Assembly (NCBI GenBank): GCA_017535865.1
Contig: JAFXTM010000005.1
Coordinates: forward strand, 1-64,000
Length of the DNA: 64,000 nucleotides
Direction: 5' to 3'
DNA from: Oscillospiraceae bacterium
GTDB taxonomy: Bacteria; Bacillota; Clostridia; Oscillospirales; Oscillospiraceae
Shown here: positions 58,204 through 64,000 of the stretch, one piece after another
Layout of the letters: the number at the start of each line of letters is the position of its first letter
Numbering within the stretch: position 1 is the stretch's first letter
Program-made: the position numbers and the translations under genes
The notes under the pieces: model-generated
What the model saw: only the letters and a program-made list of their open reading frames with translations
Database searches by the model: none
What the model was told of the DNA's origin: nothing

Positions 58204-60258
58204 ATGGCCAATCTGCAGACCGACGTCCGCTACATCAAGGGGATCGGGGAGAAAAAAGCCAAGGCTCTCAACAAGCTCGGCATCCATACGCTCTACGATC
58301 TCGTCTCCTTCTTTCCCCGCCGCTACGAGGACAGGAGCCAATACAAGCCCATCGCTCTCACCCAGGACGGTGAGAGCGTATGTATCTGTGCGCTTGTCGC
58401 AGGGTCGCCCCAGCTCAGCCGTATCCGGCGCGGGCTGGATCTGGTGAGGCTGAAAGCGGTCGACGAGAGCGGAGAAGTTAACATAACATTTTTTAATCAA
58501 CCCTATGTCAAGGATAACCTGCAGCGCGGAGATTCCGTCGTTTTCTTCGGTAAGATCGAGATAAAAGGCTCACGGCGGAGCATGACCAATCCCGTGTACG
58601 AACGGGAGGGCATGGAGAACCGGATAACCGGACGCATCGTTCCGATCTATCGGCTGAGCGCAGGTCTCAACCAGCGGCTGCTGATGCAGAGTGTCCGACA
58701 GGGTCTCGACAGCTGCGGGGAGCTGCTGCCGGAGGTGCTGCCTGAGAGCGTGCGGGCACGCAATCAGCTCGTGCAGGCGCGCTACGCCTATGAGAACATC
58801 CACTTCCCCGCCGACTTTGGCGCGCTGGAGCTCGCGCGGCGGCGGCTGGTATTTGAAGAGCTCTTCGTCCTCGCCTGCGCCATGGGACGGATTCGGGGCA
58901 AGCGGGTCCGCGAGGGCGGCATCCCGGTAAAGGAGGCAGATCTGGACGAACTCCGGGCGGCGCTCCCCTTCCGTCCTACCGGCGCGCAGGAGAAAGCAAT
59001 CGCTCAGGCGGTGGCGGATATGCGCTCCGGCGCGGTCATGAACCGACTGGTGCAGGACGATGTCGGCAGCGGCAAGACGCTCGTTGCCGCTGCGCTCATC
59101 TGGTACGTCTGGAAGAGCGGGCACGCGAGCGCATTCATGGCGCCGACGGAGATCCTGGCCGAGCAGCATTTCGATACTTTGACACGCCTGCTCGCGCCTT
59201 TCGGTCTGCGTATCGGGAAGCTCACCGGGGCGATGACGGCGAAGGAAAAGCGCGGCGTCAAAGCCGCGCTGCGGGACGGCGATCTGGATCTTATCATCGG
59301 GACGCACGCGCTTTTCAGCGCGGATGTGGAATATAAAAGCCTTGGTCTCGTCGTGACGGACGAGCAGCACCGCTTCGGCGTGGAGCAGCGGGCCGCGCTG
59401 ATTGGAAAAGCAGGGCGGCCGCATGTGCTCGTCATGTCCGCAACGCCGATCCCGCGGACTCTTGCGCTCATCATTTACGGCGATCTGGACGTCTCGATCA
59501 TCGACGAGCTGCCGCCGGGACGGCAGAAGGTAGACACCTTCGCCGTGGATGAAAGCTATCGGGCCCGGCTCAACGGCTTTATCCGCAAGCTCACCGCTGA
59601 GGGGCGGCAGGTCTTTGTGGTCTGTCCGATGGTCGAGGAGAACGAGGAGCTTCCCGTCCCCCTCAAGTCCGCCGAGGAGCACGCAAAAGAGCTGCAGCAG
59701 AGCTTTCCGGAGCTCAGCGTCGCCTGTGTGCACGGGCGGATGAAGTCGAAGGAAAAGGACGCGGTCATGGCGGCTTTCGCCGCCGGCGAGACACATATCC
59801 TCGTCTCCACCACTGTGATCGAGGTGGGCGTCGACGTACCGAACGCAGCGCTGATGATCGTGGAAAACGCAGAGCGTTTCGGGCTCAGTCAGCTTCACCA
59901 GCTGCGCGGCCGCGTCGGGCGCGGTCAGCACAAGAGCTACTGCGTCCTCGTCTCCAATGCCGAAGGTGAGGACGTCAAGGCGCGGCTCTCCATTCTCTGC
60001 AAGACGAACGACGGCTTCAAGATCTCGGAGGAGGATCTGCGGCTGCGCGGGCCGGGCGATTTTTTCGGCTCCCGGCAGCACGGTCTGCCCGAGACGCATA
60101 TCGCAGACCTGGGCGGAGACGTGGAGGTCCTGCAGCGAGCGCAGCAGGAGGCCAACACCCTGCTCGCCGAGGACCCGCAGCTCGAGCGGGCGGAAAACGC
60201 CGCTCTGCGCGAGAGCGTGGAGCGAATCTTCCGGCAAAGCTCGGACAGCTTCAACTGA
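58204..60258 (+). CDS. recG: ATP-dependent DNA helicase RecG
   Basis: 684 residues, full length. Wedge/OB domain in the first 150 residues (LYDLVSFFPRRYEDRS, GRIVPIYRLSAGLNQR). Helicase motifs: I DDVGSGKTLVAAA (about 283-295), Ia PTEILAEQH, II DEQHRFGVEQR (about 387-397), III MSATPIPRTLAL, V/VI VIEVGVDVPNA and QLRGRVGRG. Regresses stalled replication forks. AGGAG lies inside the apbE end, so the two are co-translated. A terminator follows. Confidence 0.97.
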   Translation: MANLQTDVRYIKGIGEKKAKALNKLGIHTLYDLVSFFPRRYEDRSQYKPIALTQDGESVCICALVAGSPQLSRIRRGLDLVRLKAVDESGEVNITFFNQPYVKDNLQRGDSVVFFGKIEIKGSRRSMTNPVYEREGMENRITGRIVPIYRLSAGLNQRLLMQSVRQGLDSCGELLPEVLPESVRARNQLVQARYAYENIHFPADFGALELARRRLVFEELFVLACAMGRIRGKRVREGGIPVKEADLDELRAALPFRPTGAQEKAIAQAVADMRSGAVMNRLVQDDVGSGKTLVAAALIWYVWKSGHASAFMAPTEILAEQHFDTLTRLLAPFGLRIGKLTGAMTAKEKRGVKAALRDGDLDLIIGTHALFSADVEYKSLGLVVTDEQHRFGVEQRAALIGKAGRPHVLVMSATPIPRTLALIIYGDLDVSIIDELPPGRQKVDTFAVDESYRARLNGFIRKLTAEGRQVFVVCPMVEENEELPVPLKSAEEHAKELQQSFPELSVACVHGRMKSKEKDAVMAAFAAGETHILVSTTVIEVGVDVPNAALMIVENAERFGLSQLHQLRGRVGRGQHKSYCVLVSNAEGEDVKARLSILCKTNDGFKISEEDLRLRGPGDFFGSRQHGLPETHIADLGGDVEVLQRAQQEANTLLAEDPQLERAENAALRESVERIFRQSSDSFN

Positions 60259-60267
60259 CATGAGAGC

Positions 60268-60315
60268 AAAAGACGCCGCAGCGAGAAACCCTTTTTCGCT
60301 GCGGCGTCTTTTTGC
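60268..60315 (+). terminator. Terminator of recG
   Basis: Stem aaaagacgccgcagcga/tcgctgcggcgtctttt (60268-60312) with T-rich flank; also usable by the convergent kinase-like gene. Confidence 0.9.
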
Positions 60316-60320
60316 CGTTT

Positions 60321-60908
60321 TCACTTCATGGCGGCGATGTACTCTTTTATGACCTGGACGCAGCCGTCCACACCGATCTTGGCGCTGTTGAGGATCAGAT
60401 CGAAATTCTCCCGTTCACCCCAGATCTGGTCGGTGTAATAGCGGTAATAGCTCGCACGGTCCTTGTCCACCTGACGGACAAGCTTGCGCGCATCCGTCTC
60501 ATCCAGCCCCTGCCTGGCCATCATCGTCTTGATGCGGAAGTCCTCGTCCGCCATAATGAACACACGCACCAGATCAGGCTCTCTGCGCAGCACATAGTCG
60601 GCGCATCGCCCGACAAAGATGCAGTCGCCCCGCTCGGCCAGGCTGCGGATCGCGTCGAACTGGGCGGAGGCCACCTGCATATTCAGCCGAAAACTCTCAT
60701 TCAGCCCCAGATAGTGAGGCACCGGGACGATGTAGGGCGAGACGCGCTTTTCATCGTAGGAATGCAGGATTTCTTTGCTGAAATCGGAATTCTCCGCGGC
60801 AGTATCGACGATCTCCTTGTCATAGCAGGCATAGCCAAGCTCCTGCGCCAGCGCGCGGGCGATATCGTGGCCATTGCTGCCGTGCTGTCTGCCGATCGTT
60901 ATGATCAT
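60321..60908 (-). CDS. Cytidylate-kinase-like family protein
   Basis: 195 residues. P-loop GRQHGSNGHDIA (about 6-17) and the LID-type Arg segment (DARKLVRQVDKDRASYYRYY) match the cytidylate_kinase2 group common in clostridia, distinct from the essential Cmk. YDKEIVD (about 29-35) and FVGRCADYVLR (about 98-108) are also typical. Substrate not established. GAAGGGGGAG precedes the ATG; promoter TTGAAA-17-TAAAAT at 60954-60982. Confidence 0.9.
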   Translation of the reverse strand: MIITIGRQHGSNGHDIARALAQELGYACYDKEIVDTAAENSDFSKEILHSYDEKRVSPYIVPVPHYLGLNESFRLNMQVASAQFDAIRSLAERGDCIFVGRCADYVLRREPDLVRVFIMADEDFRIKTMMARQGLDETDARKLVRQVDKDRASYYRYYTDQIWGERENFDLILNSAKIGVDGCVQVIKEYIAAMK

Positions 60909-60953
60909 GTTTTGCTCCCCCTTCGTTTTTCTTTCCGTTTATTTGTGTATATT

Positions 60954-60982
60954 ATTTTACCGCATCCGTTTCCCGATTTCAA
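60954..60982 (-). promoter_or_regulatory. Promoter of the cytidylate-kinase-like gene
   Basis: On the minus strand TTGAAA (60982-60977), 17-bp spacer, TAAAAT (60959-60954). Confidence 0.7.
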
Positions 60983-61040
60983 GGAAAAAGCGCTGCCCGG
61001 CGTGCATAGAGTGTTGTATTCCCCGGGAAAGGAGTTCTCC

Positions 61041-62417
61041 ATGCCGCGAAGAAACATTGTCCGCAACACCGCGCTGTTGACTGCGTCCTCTCTGCTGATG
61101 AGCGCCATCGGCATGGTCTTCCAGGCCTGGCTGGCAGCACGGCTCGGTCCGGCTGGACTCGGGCTCTGGCAGCTCACGCTCTCCGTGACCGGTCTGGCGG
61201 CGACCTTCGCCATCTCAGGCGTTCGCTTCGCGGCAACGCGGCTCGTCGCAGAGGAGCTCGGCCGCGAGGAAGCCGGGGACGTCCGTGCAGCCGTGCGCCG
61301 CTGCCTCGCCTATGCGAGCGTGTTCGGTATGGCCGCGCTGCTGATCCTCCTGCTGCTGGCCGAGCCTGTCGGCATGCTTGCGATCGAGGACGCGCGCACC
61401 ATTCCCTCCCTGCGTCTGGCTGCATTCTCTTTGCCCTGCATTGCGCTTTCATCGGCGCTTACCGGCTATTTCACCGCCTGCGGGCGCATCGGCCGTCCCA
61501 CTCTGGTCCATCTGCTTGAGCAGCTTGCAGAAATCGGACTCGTGTGGTTTTTCCTCCGCCGCGTCCCGCGAGATGACTTGATGCGATGTGCCGCGTCCGT
61601 CACGCTCGGACATGTACTGGCGGACTATCTCTCCCTTGTGTGGATGCTTCTCGCCTATCTGCACGACCGGCAAGAGCATGCATCCGCGAACGGGGGCAGC
61701 AAGGCGCTTACCGGGCGGCTCCTGCACATCGCGCTGCCGCTGGCCTTGTCCGCCTACGCCCGCAGCGCGCTGACTACGGTCCAGCATCTGCTCGTCCCGC
61801 GCGGGCTGCACGCCGCCGGATACTCCGCAGATCGCGCGCTCGCCGGCTACGGCATCGTTCACGGAATGGCGCTGCCGCTGCTGCTCTTTCCCTCCTGCCT
61901 GCTCGGCGCGCTTTCCGAGCTGACCGTGCCGGAACTCACGGAGGCGCAGGTACGCGGCGAGATGGGAGCGATCAGGCACACTGTCCGGAGCCTGCTGAAA
62001 AACAGCTTTCTGTATTCCTTCGCCGTCGGCTCCTTTCTGTTTCTCTGCGCCGAGCCGCTCGCTTTCTGCGTATATAAAAGCAGCCAGGCCGGACGATACA
62101 TCCGGATCCTGGCTCCTCTGGTCCCGATCCTGTACACGGACATGGCAGCGGACGGCTGTCTGAAAGGGCTGGGGCAGCAGCTCTGGTATATGGGAATCAA
62201 TGTCCTCGACGCACTGCTGGGGCTGCTTCTGGTATGGCAGCTGCTGCCCCGTTTTGCTCTGACGGGCTATCTGGCGCTCGTGTACCTGACGGAAATATTC
62301 AATTTTGTGCTCAGCATGTGGCGGCTCAGGCTTGTCCTGCTTCGGTCCGACGCGCCTTGCGGCGGTCATCGCCCTTGTGGAGGATCGGAGAGATGCGCTT
62401 ATAGAGCAGCATCGTGA
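61041..62417 (+). CDS. Polysaccharide/lipid flippase (MOP superfamily, SpoVB-like)
   Basis: 458 residues from ATG 61041 (AAAGGAG upstream). Begins RRNIVRNTALLTASSLLMSAIGMVFQAWLAARLGPAGLGLWQL, the SpoVB/MurJ-type first helices, and has about 12 hydrophobic segments. MOP flippases of this group move lipid-linked sugars or sporulation-related precursors across the membrane. Its last about 30 codons (CGGHRPCGGSERCAYRAAS) lie opposite the ribU end and look non-family, giving a 92-bp antisense overlap. Confidence 0.88.
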   Translation: MPRRNIVRNTALLTASSLLMSAIGMVFQAWLAARLGPAGLGLWQLTLSVTGLAATFAISGVRFAATRLVAEELGREEAGDVRAAVRRCLAYASVFGMAALLILLLLAEPVGMLAIEDARTIPSLRLAAFSLPCIALSSALTGYFTACGRIGRPTLVHLLEQLAEIGLVWFFLRRVPRDDLMRCAASVTLGHVLADYLSLVWMLLAYLHDRQEHASANGGSKALTGRLLHIALPLALSAYARSALTTVQHLLVPRGLHAAGYSADRALAGYGIVHGMALPLLLFPSCLLGALSELTVPELTEAQVRGEMGAIRHTVRSLLKNSFLYSFAVGSFLFLCAEPLAFCVYKSSQAGRYIRILAPLVPILYTDMAADGCLKGLGQQLWYMGINVLDALLGLLLVWQLLPRFALTGYLALVYLTEIFNFVLSMWRLRLVLLRSDAPCGGHRPCGGSERCAYRAAS

Positions 62418-63057
62418 GGAAGGAGACCACGATGCCCTTGAGCAGATTGAAGGGCACGACGGCGAAGAGCACCAGCGTGGAGACGCTGGTGATGCGCGGG
62501 TTGATCTTCGTTCCCATCCCGACGATAGCCTCCATCGGCATACCGAACATCTGCGCAAATTTGGGAAGCAGATAGATGGCGTTGAAGGCACTGCCGAACA
62601 CCGTCATGCAGAGCGTGCCGATGCAGAGGCCGACCAGCGCGCTGCGGCGGCTGGGATTGGCGTGGTAGATGATGCTGGCCGGGAGGATGAAGGAACAGCC
62701 CACGGCAAAGTTGGCAAAATCACCAACGAAGGCGGTGGTGGTGCCCTTGAGCAGAAGCTTGACGCAGACCTTCAGCAGTTCGCAGATCACGCCCGCCACG
62801 GGTCCCAGGTAGAAGGTGCAGATCAGGACAGGCAGCTCGCTGAGGTCGATCTTGTAAAAGCTCGGCGCGAAAAAGAGCGGGATCTCCAGCAGCATGAGCA
62901 CACCGGCCATGGTGGCGAAAATGGCCGTATAAGTGATGTAGTGCGTGTCGGAGATCTTTTTGCGGTCCTTTACCAGAAGCCGGTCAAAGAGCATGGCGAC
63001 CAGGACCAGTCCTGCGAAGACGGCGAGGCAGACGAGGATGAATTTCAGGTTTTCCAT
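62326..63057 (-). CDS. ribU: ECF transporter S component, riboflavin-specific (RibU)
   Basis: 243 residues with about six helices. LEIPLFFAPSFYKIDLSELPVLI (about 57-79) is the characteristic L1/P-rich riboflavin-site region of RibU. It would recruit the shared EcfA/A'/T module, none of which is here. The FMN riboswitch in its leader strongly supports riboflavin uptake. GGAGGG lies just before the ATG, next to the riboswitch terminator. C-terminus overlaps the flippase gene antiparallel. Confidence 0.92.
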   Translation of the reverse strand: MENLKFILVCLAVFAGLVLVAMLFDRLLVKDRKKISDTHYITYTAIFATMAGVLMLLEIPLFFAPSFYKIDLSELPVLICTFYLGPVAGVICELLKVCVKLLLKGTTTAFVGDFANFAVGCSFILPASIIYHANPSRRSALVGLCIGTLCMTVFGSAFNAIYLLPKFAQMFGMPMEAIVGMGTKINPRITSVSTLVLFAVVPFNLLKGIVVSFLTMLLYKRISPILHKGDDRRKARRTEAGQA

Positions 63058-63080
63058 GAGAGTCCCTCCAAAAAAGAATT

Positions 63081-63108
63081 TGCCCGAAGATCCATAGATC
63101 TTCAGGCA
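63081..63108 (-). terminator. Riboswitch-controlled terminator ahead of ribU
   Basis: Stem tgcccgaagatc/gatcttcaggca (one mismatch), followed on the minus strand by aattcttttttgg and at once by the ribosome site. Acts as the OFF structure. Confidence 0.8.
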
Positions 63109-63141
63109 TAAACAGGACAGGACGGGCTATGTATCGTGACC

Positions 63142-63278
63142 CATCTTCTTCCATCCAGACTGTACTGTCGGTCCCGGAATCGCACCGGGTCAGCCTTGAT
63201 CCGAAGATCGCAGCTCGCGGACTTGAGCGCCTGCGCGCCTTTACCGCCGGTCGGGAATTTCACCCTGCCCTGAAGATG
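63142..63278 (-). promoter_or_regulatory. FMN riboswitch (RFN element)
   Basis: Minus-strand sequence carries the conserved RFN blocks in order: cttcaggGCAGGGTGAAATTCC, CCGACCGGCGGTAAAG, AGTCCGCGAGC, GACCCGGTGCGATTCCGGGACCGACAGT and the closing GTCTGGATGGAAGAAG. The six-helix junction closes with cttc/gaag. FMN binding would favour the downstream terminator and shut off riboflavin uptake. Confidence 0.97.
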
Positions 63279-63283
63279 CCTTG

Positions 63284-63312
63284 AGTATAGCACCGCAGAT
63301 AGGCTTTGACAA
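63284..63312 (-). promoter_or_regulatory. Promoter of the FMN riboswitch-ribU transcript
   Basis: On the minus strand TTGTCA (63312-63307), 17-bp spacer, TATACT (63289-63284); transcription would begin at the first base of the aptamer. Confidence 0.8.
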
Positions 63313-63364
63313 GCCCCCAATTTCAGATTATGATAGCAGAAGAGTATCAGACAAGGAGACGCCC

Positions 63365-63871
63365 ATGGACGAACGCGAACACACCTGCTGTTTCACCGGC
63401 CCGCGACCCCAGCATCTGCCCTGGGGAAACAACGAGGAAGATCCCCGCTGCACGAAGCTGAAGCTTGAACTGCGATGCAGTCTGGAAGGCCTCATCCACG
63501 AGGGCTGGCGGCATTTTATCGTCGGCATGGCCATCGGCTGCGATATGTATTTTGCGGATGCCGTGCTGGATCTGAAACGCGAGTACCCGGATATCACGCT
63601 CGAGGCGGCGATCCCCTGCGGCGTGCAGCCCGACCGCTGGAGCCTGGTGCAGCGCCAGCGATACAACCGGCTGCTGGACCGCTGCGACAAGGTCACAGTC
63701 CTGCAGATCACCTACACGCCGGACTGCATGCAGCGCCGCAACCGCTACATGGTGGACCGCTCCTCCCTCCTGCTGGCCTGTCACAACGGGCGCCCAGGCG
63801 GGTCGATGAACACCCTGCTCTATGCGATGAAGCAGGGCGTCCAGACCATACAGATAGATATTGAAGACTGA
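63365..63871 (+). CDS. SLOG-domain protein (DUF1273/YpsA-like)
   Basis: 168 residues from ATG 63365 with AAGGAG 6 nt before. CCFTGPRPQHLPWG (about 8-21) and FIVGMAIGCDMYFADAVL (about 51-68) are the Rossmann-like nucleotide-binding segments of SLOG/DUF1273. GGSMNTLLYAMKQG (about 141-154) completes the fold. Predicted to bind a nucleotide or ADP-ribose derivative; related proteins sit in some defence systems, but nothing else of that sort is near. A terminator follows. Confidence 0.85.
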   Translation: MDEREHTCCFTGPRPQHLPWGNNEEDPRCTKLKLELRCSLEGLIHEGWRHFIVGMAIGCDMYFADAVLDLKREYPDITLEAAIPCGVQPDRWSLVQRQRYNRLLDRCDKVTVLQITYTPDCMQRRNRYMVDRSSLLLACHNGRPGGSMNTLLYAMKQGVQTIQIDIED

Positions 63872-63899
63872 GGCAGGCCCTGTACGGCACGCCTCAGTC
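63866..63899. terminator. Bidirectional terminator between the SLOG and HAD genes
   Basis: Stem gactgaggc/gcctcagtc, then ctttctttc on the plus strand. Confidence 0.7.
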
Positions 63900-63906
63900 C
63901 TTTCTT

Positions 63907-64000
63907 TCATCCTTCCAAAAGCAGCGCTTCCAGCGCGGCGCAATCGTCCACGATCGCGGAGGCGCCCGCCGCCTCCAGTTCACCCGGAGCGGCATAGCCC
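63907..64000 (-). CDS. C-terminal end of a HAD-superfamily phosphatase (phosphoglycolate phosphatase-like)
   Basis: The last 30 codons on the minus strand, entering from the right edge: GYAAPGELEAAGASAIVDD followed by ALEALLLEG and a stop. The GY..PGELEAAGA..IVD pattern is the usual end of phosphoglycolate-phosphatase-type HAD hydrolases. Nothing more can be said about substrate. Confidence 0.7.
   Translation of the reverse strand, partial: GYAAPGELEAAGASAIVDDCAALEALLLEG

Noticed and set aside
63365..63871. SLOG protein as part of an antiphage defence system
   Set aside because: No effector, nuclease, TIR or transmembrane partner next to it; it is a single-gene unit of the housekeeping YpsA type.

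Overview
The window is an ordinary-looking chromosomal stretch of a moderately high-GC anaerobic Firmicute. Oscillospirales (Oscillospiraceae-like) is my inference from gene content: an oligopeptide ABC system with an EEAPA-rich lipoprotein, LytR-CpsA-Psr and SpoVB-like proteins, a ferredoxin-rich glutamate-synthase-like flavoprotein, acetate kinase, ApbE, and an FMN-riboswitch-controlled RibU. Coding density is high. Most genes are on the minus strand, many joined by ATGA overlaps. I see no phage genes, insertion sequences, rRNA or CRISPR.

Layout. 1-1154: truncated start of a Tat-exported FMN/FAD reductase. 1430-6340: a minus operon with prfA, a TsaC-CoaE fusion, an M18 aminopeptidase, a PI-PLC-like protein and a small membrane peptide, preceded by tmcAL. 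7710-11652 (plus): ackA, an Xre-AbrB regulator with its two-gene ABC exporter, and thrH. 11709-12796: rhodanese, free-methionine sulfoxide reductase and a small membrane protein. 12802-20991: a complete oligopeptide ABC importer with an unusually large substrate-binding protein and one unusually large permease. 21213-24235: hypA and an 893-residue iron-sulfur flavoprotein. 24357-26348: a YihQ-like GH31 glycosidase. 26487-29752 (plus): VTC-domain protein, DUF4956 membrane protein and a beta-helix-like lipoprotein. 29871-32536: galK-galT.

32593-37906 (minus): a leucine-rich-repeat membrane protein, a membrane partner, DUF1015 and a DUF3810-like protein with a HELAHQ motif. 38015: a small redox protein. 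38344-45089 (minus): an LCP protein, oligoendopeptidase F, a short pyruvate-kinase-like protein, and a TPM / zinc-ribbon / lipoprotein set. 45398: tRNA-Gly(CCC), then thiN. 46195-48847: a MoxR-like ATPase with a VWA/DUF2201 protein. 48974-53358: threonine ammonia-lyase, Nudix, a Cys-rich FeoB-associated peptide and a FeoA-FeoB fusion. 53539-56571: a secreted transglutaminase-like protein with six repeats. 56923: tRNA-Arg(CCG), head to head with apbE-recG through a mirror-symmetric promoter pair. 60321-63871: a cytidylate-kinase-like protein, a flippase, ribU under an FMN riboswitch, and a SLOG protein. The right edge holds the end of a HAD phosphatase.

The least explained parts are the MoxR/VWA pair with its novel N-terminal region, the VTC-DUF4956-lipoprotein cluster, the enlarged peptide transporter, the YihQ-like enzyme lacking the sulfonate-binding residues, the TsaC-CoaE fusion, and the mirrored face-to-face promoters at tRNA-Arg. 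All promoters were found by eye as -35/-10 pairs with 17-bp spacing. Family assignments come from motifs recalled from known families, not from database searches.
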